64,000 bases of DNA from G963708235 sp963708235 (GTDB lineage: Bacteria; Actinomycetota; Acidimicrobiia; Spongiisociales; UBA5794), in assembly GCA_963708235.1 (NCBI GenBank), contig OY970200.1, forward strand, positions 2,790,001 through 2,854,000, in the 5' to 3' direction. Of this stretch, positions 1 through 9,588 are shown piece by piece. The translations under genes were made by a program, and so were the position numbers. Position 1 is the first letter of the stretch; every line of letters starts with the position of its first letter. A model generated the notes under the pieces. It was given only the letters and a program-made list of their open reading frames with translations, had not been told where the DNA came from and made no database searches.

Positions 1-480
1 GCCAATGGCGACGCAGGCACCCATGTCAGCATCACCGGCCCACCGTCGCAGAACAACACGATGAACGATCTGGCCCTCGAGAAGATGGACGAGTGGTTGA
101 CCCGGATCGCCGAGTTCGAGCGCACCAAGCCGCGGCTCACCGACCGCGAGCGCTCGGTGCGGGCACGACCGGCCGGTCTCTCCGATGGTTGTTACACCGC
201 AGCCGGTGAGTTCATCGCCGAGGTCATCACCCGGGATCCCGCCGCACAGTGCAACCAGCTCTTCCCCTACCACGAGGATCCGCACGTGGTTGCCGGGGGG
301 ACGCTGGCCGGGGACATTCTCAAGTGCACCCTCAAGCCGCTGGATGCCTCGGACTACGAGGTCGAGTTCACCTCCGAGGAGTGGGCGCAGCTCCAAGGCG
401 TGTTCCCCGACGGGGTGTGCGACTGGACCAAGCCGGGTGTCGGCATGGTGCCGCTCGAAGGAGTCTGGCTCCGGTTCTAG
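1..480 (+). CDS. DUF6351 (tannase-like) protein, C-terminal part
   Basis: The frame is open from the first base of the window, so this is the end of a longer gene; the ATG at 61 is internal. The visible 159 residues carry the C-terminal pattern I associate with the DUF6351 family of large secreted or periplasmic alpha/beta-hydrolase-like proteins: a LKCTLKPLDASDYEV segment followed by FPDGVCDWTKPGV. The two cysteines in the segments AAQCNQLFPY and LKCTLK probably form disulfides in an exported protein. Substrate is unknown; tannase and feruloyl esterase relatives act on phenolic esters, which fits loosely with the PcaR-like regulator next door, but that link is inference. A strong hairpin follows the stop codon. 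Confidence 0.65.
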   Translation, partial: ANGDAGTHVSITGPPSQNNTMNDLALEKMDEWLTRIAEFERTKPRLTDRERSVRARPAGLSDGCYTAAGEFIAEVITRDPAAQCNQLFPYHEDPHVVAGGTLAGDILKCTLKPLDASDYEVEFTSEEWAQLQGVFPDGVCDWTKPGVGMVPLEGVWLRF

Positions 481-527
481 ACCGACGACATCGACCAGAG
501 GCCGAGCACCGTCTCGACCTGACGATC

Positions 528-564
528 GGTGGGGGTCTCCGGATACGTTCCGGAGACCCCCACC
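528..564 (+). terminator. Hairpin terminator after the DUF6351 gene
   Basis: Perfect 16-bp inverted repeat with arms at 528-543 and 549-564 and a 5-nt loop, 48 bp after the upstream stop codon. There is no clear U tract, which is common in high-GC actinobacteria. It also lies about 45 bp before the IclR start and could insulate that gene. Confidence 0.6.
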
Positions 565-608
565 GCCGTTCGCACCAGTGTGCGCTGTGCGAACGCTACG
601 ATGCGCCG

Positions 609-1397
609 ATGGACGAAGCCGCTGCCGACCGTACCGGGCATTTCATCAACTCGCTGGCGCGTGGTCTGTCGGTGATAGGAACCTTCTCGGCGACCGACCC
701 GGTGCTGACGCTGAGCGAGGTGGCCGAACGGACCGGTCTCGCCCGGGCGACGGCCCGCCGCATCCTGCTCACGTTGACCGAACTCGGCTACATGCAGCAC
801 TCAGGGCGCACCTTCACCCTGTCGCCGAAGACCCTCGATCTCGGTTTCGCCTACCTGTCATCGCTCCAACTCCCCGACCTCGCCGAGCCGCACATGGAGA
901 CGCTGGTGGCGGGGACCAGGGAGTCGTCGTCGTTGTCGGTCTTCGACGGAACCGAGGTGGTCTACGTGGCCCGCGTCCCGACCACCCGGATCATGACGAT
1001 CTCGCTTGCGATCGGGTCCCGCCTCCCCGCCTACCCGACCTCGATGGGTCGGGTGTTGCTGGCTGGTCTCTCCCCCGATGCGCTCGACGCCTATCTCGAA
1101 GCCACACCCCTGGAGACGCTCACCTCGCGCACCGTGACCGACCCCGACCGTCTCCGGGAGGCGATCGCCCAGGTTCGCCGGCAGGGGTATGCCCTGGTCG
1201 ATCAGGAGCTCGAGGACGGGGTGCGGTCGGTCGCCGCACCGGTCACCGACCGCAAGGGTGACGTGATCGCCGCCCTCAACATCTCATGCCACGCCGCCCG
1301 CACCGAGGTCTCGACCATCCTCGACGACTTCCTGCCCCAGGTGGTCGACGCCGCCGCCAACATCAGCAGAGCCGCCCGGTCGATCACCCGCCAGTAG
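609..1397 (+). CDS. IclR-family regulator, PcaR/PobR-like
   Basis: A 262-residue transcription factor of typical IclR length. The N-terminal winged helix (about residues 10-70) contains LSEVAERTGLARATARRI, and the C-terminal effector domain begins near residue 85 and ends in a region containing DQELEDGVRSVAAPV, the conserved IclR ligand-pocket segment. The wording of the N-terminus (INSLARGLSVIGTF, then FTLSPKTLDLGFAYL) matches the protocatechuate-regulator subgroup (PcaR, PcaU, PobR), which controls aromatic-acid catabolism through beta-ketoadipate. No pca genes are in the window, so the target genes are unknown. The ATG at 609 gives the family's usual N-terminus; longer upstream reading frames are not supported. 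Confidence 0.85.
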   Translation: MDEAAADRTGHFINSLARGLSVIGTFSATDPVLTLSEVAERTGLARATARRILLTLTELGYMQHSGRTFTLSPKTLDLGFAYLSSLQLPDLAEPHMETLVAGTRESSSLSVFDGTEVVYVARVPTTRIMTISLAIGSRLPAYPTSMGRVLLAGLSPDALDAYLEATPLETLTSRTVTDPDRLREAIAQVRRQGYALVDQELEDGVRSVAAPVTDRKGDVIAALNISCHAARTEVSTILDDFLPQVVDAAANISRAARSITRQ

Positions 1398-1446
1398 ATA
1401 TCGTCCCGGAAAGCGGCCGTTCGACGGCGTTGCAACCAGGCGGTGG

Positions 1447-2664
1447 TCAGCCGCCAAGACCGCCGAGCAGATCCAGCACCCGGTCGACTTCGTCTTCGGT
1501 GTTGTAGTGGACGAATCCGATCCGGACCAGGCCGCCGGTGGTGAGCACCCCGAGATGGCGCATCACCTCGAGGGCGTAGTAGTGGCCGTCCCAGACGAAC
1601 ACCCCGGCGCTGCCGAGATGCTCTGCGACCCGGCGTGCGGTGTGGCCGGCGACATCGACGGCGAAGGTCGGTGTGCGACCGTGGGTGTCGGGGATACCGT
1701 GGACGGTCACCCCTGGAATCTCGGCGATCCCGGCAAGGAAGCGGTCGGAGAGTCCTTGCTCGTATTCGGTGATTCCTGCCATCGCCGATTCCAGACGTTC
1801 TCTTCTGGTCGCTCCCACCCCGAGCGAGGCCAGGTAGTCGACCGCCGCCGTCACCCCGGCGAGGCTCTCGAAGCTCTGCGTTCCCGACTCCCATTTCCCC
1901 GGGCCGAGATCGGGTGCGGGACGGATCTTCACCGGTTCGAGGGTCTCCATCACCTCCCGGCGGCCATAGAGGGCGCCGGAATGGGGACCGAAGAACTTGT
2001 AGGCGGAGGCGGCGAGAAAGTCACAGCCGGTAGCGGCGACATCGACCACCCCGTGCGGGGTGTAGTGCACCGCATCGACGAACACCATGGCGCCTGCGTC
2101 GTGGGCGGCTTCAACCACGGCGGCGATGTCGACGACGGTCCCGATGGCGTTGGAGGCATGGGTGACGGCAACCAGCCGGGTCCTGTCGGTGATCGCCGCC
2201 GCCACCGCAGCCGGATCGAGACGACCGGTCTCGATATCGAAGTCGACGAGCCGCACCATCGCCCCCGCCTCGCGGGCAGCCTGCATCCACGATGACACGT
2301 TGGCGTCGTGGTCGAGGCGGGTGCAGATCACCTCGTCGCCGGGAGCCCAGGTACGCGCCAGCGCACGACCGAACGCCAGCGTCAGCGAGGTCATGTTCTG
2401 GCCGAACGAGATCTCCTCGGGATCGGCGTTGAACAGATCGGCGACCGCCGAGCGGGCGGCGTCGACCACGGACCCCGTCTCGTCGCTGGTGACAAACGGG
2501 CCACCGAGATTGGAGCCGCCGGAGGCGAGGAAGCCGGACATGGCATCGATGACGCCCCGCGGCACCTGGGTTCCGCCGGGCCCGTCGGCGTAGATGGCCG
2601 GGTGGCCGTCGACGGTTCTGGAAAGGGCGGGGAACTGGCTGCGGATGGCGGCGATGTCGAGCAT
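1447..2664 (-). CDS. Cysteine desulfurase-like class V aminotransferase (VC1184-type)
   Basis: 405 residues of PLP-dependent fold type I. The N-terminus (FPALSRTVDGHPAIYADGPG) and the Schiff-base lysine in the segment AASAYKFFGPHSG identify a NifS-like class V aminotransferase. The C-terminus has VFVWDGHYYALEVM where true cysteine desulfurases have the catalytic-cysteine loop. This is typical of the VC1184/TIGR01976 subfamily, whose substrate is not established, so sulfur mobilisation should not be assumed. It is transcribed leftward, 29 bp after a class III aminotransferase gene in the same direction, and the two probably form an operon. It converges with the IclR gene. Confidence 0.85.
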   Translation of the reverse strand: MLDIAAIRSQFPALSRTVDGHPAIYADGPGGTQVPRGVIDAMSGFLASGGSNLGGPFVTSDETGSVVDAARSAVADLFNADPEEISFGQNMTSLTLAFGRALARTWAPGDEVICTRLDHDANVSSWMQAAREAGAMVRLVDFDIETGRLDPAAVAAAITDRTRLVAVTHASNAIGTVVDIAAVVEAAHDAGAMVFVDAVHYTPHGVVDVAATGCDFLAASAYKFFGPHSGALYGRREVMETLEPVKIRPAPDLGPGKWESGTQSFESLAGVTAAVDYLASLGVGATRRERLESAMAGITEYEQGLSDRFLAGIAEIPGVTVHGIPDTHGRTPTFAVDVAGHTARRVAEHLGSAGVFVWDGHYYALEVMRHLGVLTTGGLVRIGFVHYNTEDEVDRVLDLLGGLGG

Positions 2665-2693
2665 GGCGACGAGCGTAGCCCGGCCGACAGCGC

Positions 2694-3944
2694 CTACCCG
2701 GGTGCGAACCGGCCGACGTCGGCGAGGGCGGAGGCGATGCCGTCTGCCGCCTCGGCGATGTCCTGGTCGTCGAGCACCGTCGACAGCGCCATCATCCCGC
2801 GCGGGGCGGCGAACACCCCGTGGTTGAGCATCGCCATGTGCAGCCGGGCGATGGCGTCGCCGTCGTCGCGGATCGGCCCGGGTGCCGGTTCCCCGAGGTA
2901 GAGGTTGAGCAGCGATCCGTTGCGGGTGACCGTTGCCGGCAGCCCCTCACTGGAAGCGGCCTTCTCGATGGCGTCGGCGAGCCACACCGCCTGGGTCGCC
3001 ATCCGTTCGATTCGCTCGACGGTGAGATGGGAGAGCGATACGACCCCGGCGGCAGCGGTCACCGGGTTACCGTTGAACGTGCCGGATGGGGACATCGGGC
3101 CGTCGGGAGCGGTGATCGCCATGTGGGTCTCCTTACCACCCACGGCACCCACCGGGAAACCTCCGCCGATGACCTTGCCCATGGTGGTGAGGTCCGGTTC
3201 GAGGCCCAACGCCTGCTGTACCCCTCCGGTGCCGAGCCGGAGGGTGATGACCTCGTCCATGATGAACAACGCCCCGTGACGACGGGCAGCGGCGGCGATG
3301 GCCGGCAGGAACCCGTCGGGTGGCGTGATCACCCCACCGGCGCCCAGCACCGGCTCGACGATGACGGCGGCGATGTCGCCCCCCTCACGTTGGAGCACCG
3401 CTGCGAAGTCGTCGGCATCCCCGTAGGTGGCCAGCAGCGTGTCCGGACCTTCGTCGCCGTGGGTGCCGATCTCGAACATGCGGCTGCTCCCGTGATACCC
3501 GTACCGGGCCATCAGGATGCGCCGCCGCCCGGTGAGGTGTCGCGCCATCTCGACGGCGAGAACCGTCGCCTCGCTCCCCGAGTTGGTGAAACGGACCCTC
3601 TCCACCGACGGCACCCGGTCGCAGATCATCTCGGCGAGTTCGACGATGTGGGTGTTGCGGGCCGCCCATTGGCTGCCGCCGGCGACCGCCTTCTGCGCCG
3701 CATCGACGATCGGCGGGTAGGCGTTGCCGTGCACCAGCGAGGTGTAGTTCCCCAACAGGTCGACGTACCGGTTCCCGTCGACATCCCACAGGAACGGCCC
3801 CTCCGCCCGGGTGATGGTCAGCGGATAAGGAGTGTGAAACGCCACCGCCCTGGTGTCCCCACCGGGCATGACGCGGCGGGCCCGGGCGTCGATGGCAGCC
3901 GAACCCGGGGTGCGGGCGAGGTATGTGTCGACGATGTGGGTCAT
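2694..3944 (-). CDS. Class III aminotransferase, glutamate-1-semialdehyde aminomutase-like
   Basis: 416 residues. The PLP lysine is in LTTMGKVIGGGFPVGAVGG, the cofactor-binding Asp in ALFIMDEVITLR, and RFTNSGSEATVLAVEMAR is the phosphate-binding loop. Overall order and length match the HemL-like branch of class III aminotransferases. Genuine HemL normally sits with heme genes. Here the only neighbour in the operon is a class V aminotransferase homologue, so this is more likely an amino-acid or beta-amino-acid transaminase or mutase of unknown substrate. The start at 3944 was chosen because AAGGAG lies 6 bases upstream; the longer open frame to 4439 has no family similarity. Confidence 0.85.
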   Translation of the reverse strand: MTHIVDTYLARTPGSAAIDARARRVMPGGDTRAVAFHTPYPLTITRAEGPFLWDVDGNRYVDLLGNYTSLVHGNAYPPIVDAAQKAVAGGSQWAARNTHIVELAEMICDRVPSVERVRFTNSGSEATVLAVEMARHLTGRRRILMARYGYHGSSRMFEIGTHGDEGPDTLLATYGDADDFAAVLQREGGDIAAVIVEPVLGAGGVITPPDGFLPAIAAAARRHGALFIMDEVITLRLGTGGVQQALGLEPDLTTMGKVIGGGFPVGAVGGKETHMAITAPDGPMSPSGTFNGNPVTAAAGVVSLSHLTVERIERMATQAVWLADAIEKAASSEGLPATVTRNGSLLNLYLGEPAPGPIRDDGDAIARLHMAMLNHGVFAAPRGMMALSTVLDDQDIAEAADGIASALADVGRFAPG

Positions 3945-4157
3945 GGTGGCTCCTTCGATCTCCGCCGGGCCAGGGTAGGAGACACGGACAGTCGTGTCCT
4001 GGCCGCACCGGCCAAGACGGATGGACAGCGGCGCTGCATGCAAACCCCCCACGTGTGGTGACCCACACTTCACCGGGGTGCCCCACCCGCGGTCTGGCGT
4101 GCGGTAGTCTCGGCCAATCCGGGGATCACTCCGTGATGCTGGCCCGAAGGAGTTGCC

Positions 4158-4832
4158 GTGGGTGAAGCGATCGGGGACTTGCTCCCATCGGTGATCGGTG
4201 TTGCTCTGAGTCCCGTGCCGATCATCGCAGTGATCTTGATGTTGGGCACGCCGCGCGCCCGCTCGAACGGGCCGGCATTCGGGTTTGGTTGGGTGCTGGG
4301 TCTCGTGGTGGTGAGTGTGGTCGTCGTCGCGGTGGCGAGCGGCGCCGACGATCCCAGTTCGACCAGCTCCACCGGGGTGTCGTGGATCACTCTGGCACTG
4401 GGGGTGTTGTTCCTGTTCATGGCGTTGAAGCAATGGCAAGGACGTCCGCGTCCCGGCGTCGAGCCCGAGTCGCCGAAGTGGATGCAGGCCATCGACGGGT
4501 TCAGTCCAGGCAAGTCCCTGTTGCTCGGCGCAGCGCTATCGGGCGCCAACCCGAAGAATCTCGCTCTGACCCTCGCCGCATCCGGTGCGATCGCTCAGGC
4601 GGGTCTGTCCGGCGGCGAGACGGCGGTGTCAATCGCCGTATTCGTGGTGCTCGGGTCCTTGACGGTCGTCGGCCCGGTCGTCGTGTACCTCGTGGCCGGT
4701 GACCGCGCCTCAGTTTGGTTGTCGTCGATGAAGCAGTTCATGACGGACCACAACGCGGTCATCATGATGGTGGTGCTCATCGTTCTCGGGGCGAAACTGA
4801 TCGGCAGCGGCATTGCCGGGCTGTCCGGTTGA
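4158..4832 (+). CDS. GAP-family (Sap-like) membrane protein, copy 1
   Basis: 224 residues, about six hydrophobic segments, GTG start with GAAGGAG 5 bases upstream. The opening LPSVIGVALSPVPIIAVILM and the central GANPKNLALTLAASGAIA are hallmarks of the GAP family, named for the mycobacterial peptidoglycolipid and sulfolipid addressing proteins that help move cell-envelope lipids. The second GAP protein follows 45 bp later in the same direction. A role in exporting an envelope glycolipid or similar small molecule is inferred from the family only. Confidence 0.8.
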   Translation: MGEAIGDLLPSVIGVALSPVPIIAVILMLGTPRARSNGPAFGFGWVLGLVVVSVVVVAVASGADDPSSTSSTGVSWITLALGVLFLFMALKQWQGRPRPGVEPESPKWMQAIDGFSPGKSLLLGAALSGANPKNLALTLAASGAIAQAGLSGGETAVSIAVFVVLGSLTVVGPVVVYLVAGDRASVWLSSMKQFMTDHNAVIMMVVLIVLGAKLIGSGIAGLSG

Positions 4833-4877
4833 GTCGATGATGGCGTTGCGTTCCTGGGAAGGCCTCGGAGGTGCACG

Positions 4878-5528
4878 ATGTACTTCGACCTGACTCCGGA
4901 AGCTGTCGGGCTGGCGCTGACCCCAGCGGCGATCGTCGGCTGCATCCTGTTGCTCGAATCCCGTCGGCCCTACGCCAACGCGTTCTCATTCGCTGCGGCG
5001 TTCGTCGTCGTCTACGGGGCGATCTCGGTGATGGTGCTGTCGATCGCGCCGGCCGACGCCGACAGCCCGGATTCGTCCCAGGCACAGTCGATCGCGGCGT
5101 TGTCGATCGGGGCGCTGTTCCTGGTGGTCGGGTTCGTGATGGTGTTTCGTCATCGACACCACGGTGAGGGCCCACCCCGGTGGGCGGTGATGTTGGAGTC
5201 GGCGCATCCATCGGGTGCATTCATCGCTGGGGTCGTCCTGTCGATTGCGAACCCGAACCTGTTTCTGCTGCTGTCCGGCCTGGGCGTGATCGGGACCGAG
5301 AGCGCCACCCGCACCGAGCAGCTCGACGGCGTGTTGTTCTTGCTGGGTGCGGTGTCACTCGACTTCGTGCTGCCGGTTGCGGTGTTCGCATTGTTTGGTT
5401 CCCGCGCCACGGAGTGGTTGGGCCGGGCGCAGGCATGGATGATCGGCCATGATCGACAACTCACCTTGGCGATCCTCTTCGCCTTCGGGGCGTTGTTCAC
5501 GATCCGAGGAGCGGCGGGACTGGTCTGA
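4878..5528 (+). CDS. GAP-family (Sap-like) membrane protein, copy 2
   Basis: 216 residues with the same plan as the preceding gene: LTPEAVGLALTPAAIVGCIL at the N-terminus, a charged loop around residue 90 (FRHRHHGEGPP), then VVLSIANPNLFLLLSG in place of the GANPKN motif, and about six transmembrane segments in total. The start follows GGAGGTGCACG. The tandem arrangement suggests either a heteromeric complex or duplication with divergence; the two copies differ strongly outside the motif. Confidence 0.8.
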   Translation: MYFDLTPEAVGLALTPAAIVGCILLLESRRPYANAFSFAAAFVVVYGAISVMVLSIAPADADSPDSSQAQSIAALSIGALFLVVGFVMVFRHRHHGEGPPRWAVMLESAHPSGAFIAGVVLSIANPNLFLLLSGLGVIGTESATRTEQLDGVLFLLGAVSLDFVLPVAVFALFGSRATEWLGRAQAWMIGHDRQLTLAILFAFGALFTIRGAAGLV

Positions 5529-5678
5529 GCATCATCCCTCCCATGTGTTGGGTCGATGATGGTCCGGGCAACCATTCGCCCATCTGCCGGCCGCACGCAA
5601 AGCAAGACCGAGTGACAGCAAGTACGCCCCACCGTTACCATCCCGCGCGGTACAGCGCCGTTCGAAAGGTCCCCCCGC

Positions 5679-8030
5679 ATGTCTGACGAATTGCAGCGGA
5701 GCTCGCTTCCGATTCCCGACCTGGCCTACACCGGCACCGTCACCTTCGACGCGACGTCCCCGGACACCAAGTTCCCCCCGATCCGTCGGCTCCGGCCGCC
5801 GGAAGGTGCGCCGAATGTGCTGGTCGTGTTGCTCGACGACGTCGGGTTCGGTGCGGCGTCGGCGTTCGGCGGGCCGTGCGAGACGCCGACATTCGAACGC
5901 CTCGCCGCCGACGGACTCAAGTACACACGGTTCCACACCACCGCCCTCTGCTCACCCACCCGCGCCGCGCTGTTGACCGGACGCAATCATCACACCGTTG
6001 GCATGGGCGGCATCACCGAGATCGCCACGTCTGCACCCGGCTACAACTCCCTCCGCCCGAACTCGTGTGCCCCGCTCGCCGAGGTCCTCAAGCTCAACGG
6101 ATACAACACGGCCCAGTTCGGCAAGTGCCACGAGGTCCCGGTTTGGGAGGCGAGTGCGGTCGGACCGTTCGACCACTGGCCACATCCGGGTAGCGGATTC
6201 GAGTATTTCTACGGATTCCTGGGTGGCGAGACGAACCAGTGGTATCCGGCGATCTACGAGAACACCTCGCCGATCGAACCGTGGGGCACGCCCGAAGACG
6301 GATACCACTTCATGGCCGACATGACCGACAAGGCGATCGCCTGGACCCAGCAGCAGAAGGCGTTGGCCCCTGACAAGCCGTTCTTCACCTACTTCGCCCC
6401 CGGCGCAACCCACGCACCGCACCACGTGCCAACCGAGTGGGCCGACAAGTATGCGGGTCGTTTCGACGCCGGCTGGGACGCGATCCGGGAAGAAACCTTC
6501 GCCCGCCAGAAAGAACTCGGCGTCATCCCCGCCGATGCGCAGCTCACCGAACGCAGCCCGGGCATCCCGGCCTGGGACGAGATGTCCGACCAGATCAAGC
6601 CGGTGCTGGCACGGGAGATGGAGGTCTACGCCGGATTCCTCGCGTACACCGACCATCACGTCGGACGACTGATCGACGCCCTCGACGAACTCGGCGTCCT
6701 CGACGACACCTTGATCTACGCGATCATCGGCGACAACGGCGCCTCGGCCGAGGGCAGTTTCATCGGCACCACCAACGAAGGCTTCACCGTCAACCACATG
6801 AACGACCTCGAGACCGAGGAGTACATGATCGAACACGCCGCCGACCTCGGGACACCGAACTCGTACAACCACTACGCGATCGGCTGGGCCCATGCGATGG
6901 ACACGCCCTACCAGTGGACCAAGCAGGTCGCCTCACACTGGGGCGGGACACGCAACGGCACCATCGTGTCGTGGGCCAACGGCATCGAGGCGCGCGGCGA
7001 GATCCGCAACCAGTTCACCCACTGCATCGACGTCGCACCGACGATCCTCGCCGCCGCCGGCATCCCCGAGCCGCACACGGTCAACGGTGTGACCCAGCGA
7101 CCGATGGAGGGCGTGTCGATGGCGTACTCGTTCGACGACGCCGACGCCGCCGAGCAGCACGAGACGCAGTACTTCGAGATGTTCGGCAACCGGGCGATCT
7201 ACCACCTCGGTTGGACCGCCGTGGCCAAACACAAGGACCCGTGGCTCGGCTCGACCCACGGACCCGACGACGACGTGTGGGAGCTCTACAACGTCGAGGA
7301 GGACTGGACCCAGTCCAACGACCTCGCCGCCACCGAACCCGAAAGACTCGCCGAGCTCCAACGGCTCTGGCTCATCCAAGCCGCCCGCTTCAACGTGCTG
7401 CCGATCGACGTCCGATCGGCCGAACGCTTCAACCCCGACCTTGTCGGCCGTCCCACGCTCATCGAGGGCACCAGCCAGCGGTTCTACAGCGGGATGAAAC
7501 GACTCGGCGAGAACTCCGTCGTCACCACCAAGAACCGATCCCACACCATCACCGCCAACATCGACGCACCCGACGGCGCGTCAGGGGTGTTCATCGCCCA
7601 GGGCGGCGCCTACGGCGGCTGGTCCATGTTCGCCGTCGACGGCGTCGTGAGCTACTGCTACAACGTGCTGGGTCTCGACACCTACACCGTCACCGCTGAT
7701 CGCCCGCTCGAACCCGGACCGAAGGAGGTCCAGGTCAGATTCAACTATGACGGTGGCGGGCTCGGTAAGGGGGCCACCGTCACACTCCACGATGACGGCG
7801 TCCAGATCGGCGAAGGGAGGATCGAGCGAACCCTGCCGTTCCAGTTCTCCTTCGACGAGACGACCGACATCGGCGTCGACACCGCCTCGCCCGTCTCGCC
7901 TGACTACCCACATTCCGGTACCGAGTTCAACGGCACCATCAAGTGGGTCGAGATAGAACTCGGTGACGACGACCACGACCATCTCATCACCCCCGAACAC
8001 AGGATGCACGTCGCAATGCTCAAGCAATGA
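5679..8030 (+). CDS. Sulfatase (arylsulfatase), formylglycine type
   Basis: 783 residues. The segment PNVLVVLLDDVGFG supplies the two metal-binding aspartates (53 and 54). The sulfatase signature CSPTRAALLTGR starts at Cys91, the residue converted to formylglycine, and AIIGDNGASAEG near residue 350 gives the remaining metal ligands. The catalytic domain (about 1-560) is followed by about 200 residues of beta-rich C-terminus that resemble the C-terminal domain of large arylsulfatases. No signal peptide is visible, so the enzyme looks cytosolic, as in the Pseudomonas AtsA type. It hydrolyses sulfate esters; the natural substrate is unknown. No formylglycine-generating enzyme is in the window. 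Confidence 0.9.
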   Translation: MSDELQRSSLPIPDLAYTGTVTFDATSPDTKFPPIRRLRPPEGAPNVLVVLLDDVGFGAASAFGGPCETPTFERLAADGLKYTRFHTTALCSPTRAALLTGRNHHTVGMGGITEIATSAPGYNSLRPNSCAPLAEVLKLNGYNTAQFGKCHEVPVWEASAVGPFDHWPHPGSGFEYFYGFLGGETNQWYPAIYENTSPIEPWGTPEDGYHFMADMTDKAIAWTQQQKALAPDKPFFTYFAPGATHAPHHVPTEWADKYAGRFDAGWDAIREETFARQKELGVIPADAQLTERSPGIPAWDEMSDQIKPVLAREMEVYAGFLAYTDHHVGRLIDALDELGVLDDTLIYAIIGDNGASAEGSFIGTTNEGFTVNHMNDLETEEYMIEHAADLGTPNSYNHYAIGWAHAMDTPYQWTKQVASHWGGTRNGTIVSWANGIEARGEIRNQFTHCIDVAPTILAAAGIPEPHTVNGVTQRPMEGVSMAYSFDDADAAEQHETQYFEMFGNRAIYHLGWTAVAKHKDPWLGSTHGPDDDVWELYNVEEDWTQSNDLAATEPERLAELQRLWLIQAARFNVLPIDVRSAERFNPDLVGRPTLIEGTSQRFYSGMKRLGENSVVTTKNRSHTITANIDAPDGASGVFIAQGGAYGGWSMFAVDGVVSYCYNVLGLDTYTVTADRPLEPGPKEVQVRFNYDGGGLGKGATVTLHDDGVQIGEGRIERTLPFQFSFDETTDIGVDTASPVSPDYPHSGTEFNGTIKWVEIELGDDDHDHLITPEHRMHVAMLKQ

Positions 8031-8077
8031 CGCATCATCACCGACCCACACCGCCACGAGAGGAACCCCCAATCGAT

Positions 8078-8101
8078 CTAGTCGATGCGGTCATCGACTA
8101 G
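8078..8101 (+). terminator. Hairpin after the sulfatase gene
   Basis: A 10-bp perfect stem (8078-8087 with 8092-8101) and a 4-nt loop, 48 bp after the sulfatase stop. A terminator role is likely from the position; a poly-U tail is lacking. Confidence 0.4.
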
Positions 8102-8246
8102 GCCGGCGACCGGGTTCGTCCCGGAAGCTGAGCGGATGGCAATGGTCGGGCCCATCCGCTCGGGCGGGGATAGACCCTTCGCCTCCAGTCAGACCACCAG
8201 GTGAAGGCGGCTGTCGCGTCGACGGCAAATCGGTAGCCTGCTCGAC

Positions 8247-9584
8247 ATGGAATCACCCCCCCTTGTCCCCGTGATCCTCTCCGGCGGATCGGGCACCCGG
8301 CTCTGGCCGGTGTCGCGTCATCACAGCCCGAAACAGCTCGAGGCGTTGGTGGGTGACCGTTCGATGCTCGCCGCCACGGTCGATCGTCTGGAAGGGCTCG
8401 ACGGACTGGCCTCACCGATCATCGTGTGCAACGTCGACCACGGACCTGCGGTACGTCGCGAGGTGCGACGCAGCCACCGACCCGACGCCACTGTGGTTCT
8501 CGAACCGGTGGCGCGTAACACGGCGCCGGCGGTCGCCGCAGCGGCGATGTTGGTCGACGATGACCCGATCCTGCTGGTGATGCCCGCCGATCACGTGATC
8601 GCCGATACCGCCGAGTTCCACCGCATGGCCCGCGTCGGTGCCGCCGCTGCCGCCGACGGCGCCCTGGTGACCTTCGGCATCGTGCCCACCCATCCCGCCA
8701 CCGGATACGGCTACATCCGGTCCACCGGGAGCGACGATGTCCGCCCGGTGGACGCCTTCGTCGAGAAGCCGGATGTGGCCACCGCCGCCGAGTTCGTCGC
8801 CTCTGGGGACTACCTGTGGAACAGTGGAATGTTCATTTTCCGAGCCACCAGCTACCTCGCCGAACTCGCCATCCACGAACCGGAGATGGTGACGGCGACC
8901 CGCAACGCCATCGAACTGGCCGGGCACCCCGTCGCCGGGGTGGTCCAGCTCGATGCGGAGGCGTTCGCCGAGTCGCCGTCCACATCGATCGACTACGCCG
9001 TCATGGAGCGCACCGACCGGGCCGTGGTGATTCCACTGCAGGCCGGGTGGTCCGATGTCGGGTTGTGGTCCTCTCTGCGCGAGGTCGGCGAGAACGACGA
9101 GGCCGGCAATGTCACCGTGGGAGATGTGCTCACCCTCGACGTCAGCGGCAGCTATCTGCGCAGCGAGGGAATGTTGTTGACGGTGCTCGGTCTGTCCGGG
9201 GTGGTCGCCGTGGTCACCCCCGATGCGGTGCTGCTCGCCGCCGAGGATCGGGTCGAGGACGTGAAGGGGATCGTCGAGGAGCTCCGCCGCCGCGGTCGCC
9301 CCGAGGCCGATGTCGCCGCCCTCAGCACTTCCGACTGGGGATCGGTGCAGGTGCTGAGCCGTGGGGATGGCACCGTGGTCGAGCAGATCACCCTCGACGC
9401 CCGCTCCGACATGCGTCCCGCCCCGGGTACCTGGGTGGTGATGTCGGGGAGCGGGACGTTCGGTGGCGCCGACTACGCCCCCGGGACCAGCTTCATCGTC
9501 GACGATTCGGCAGGCATGCTCTCATCCGGGGACCAGAGCCTCGAGGCGATCCGGGTCGGCTCACCGGCGCCGGCGGGAGCCTGA
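8247..9584 (+). CDS. manC: Mannose-1-phosphate guanylyltransferase
   Basis: 445 residues. Makes GDP-mannose from mannose-1-phosphate and GTP. The nucleotidyltransferase signature PVILSGGSGTRLWPVSR is at residues 7-23, followed by PKQLEALVGD. LLVMPADHVI, DAFVEKPD and YLWNSGMFIF complete the catalytic domain. The last 100 residues form a cupin-like region resembling the isomerase half of ManC/AlgA, but it is shortened and I do not see its metal-binding histidines, so phosphomannose isomerase activity is doubtful. GDP-mannose would feed surface polysaccharide or glycolipid synthesis. Confidence 0.88.
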   Translation: MESPPLVPVILSGGSGTRLWPVSRHHSPKQLEALVGDRSMLAATVDRLEGLDGLASPIIVCNVDHGPAVRREVRRSHRPDATVVLEPVARNTAPAVAAAAMLVDDDPILLVMPADHVIADTAEFHRMARVGAAAAADGALVTFGIVPTHPATGYGYIRSTGSDDVRPVDAFVEKPDVATAAEFVASGDYLWNSGMFIFRATSYLAELAIHEPEMVTATRNAIELAGHPVAGVVQLDAEAFAESPSTSIDYAVMERTDRAVVIPLQAGWSDVGLWSSLREVGENDEAGNVTVGDVLTLDVSGSYLRSEGMLLTVLGLSGVVAVVTPDAVLLAAEDRVEDVKGIVEELRRRGRPEADVAALSTSDWGSVQVLSRGDGTVVEQITLDARSDMRPAPGTWVVMSGSGTFGGADYAPGTSFIVDDSAGMLSSGDQSLEAIRVGSPAPAGA

Positions 9585-9588
9585 CCGG

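Noticed and set aside
1447..2664. Loss of the catalytic Cys loop in the class V aminotransferase as an anomaly
   Set aside because: The FVWDGHYYAL sequence at that position is characteristic of the VC1184-type subfamily, so it is not a defect of this gene.
5952..6893. 313-codon minus-strand frame within the sulfatase gene
   Set aside because: Complement of a strongly supported gene; no motifs.
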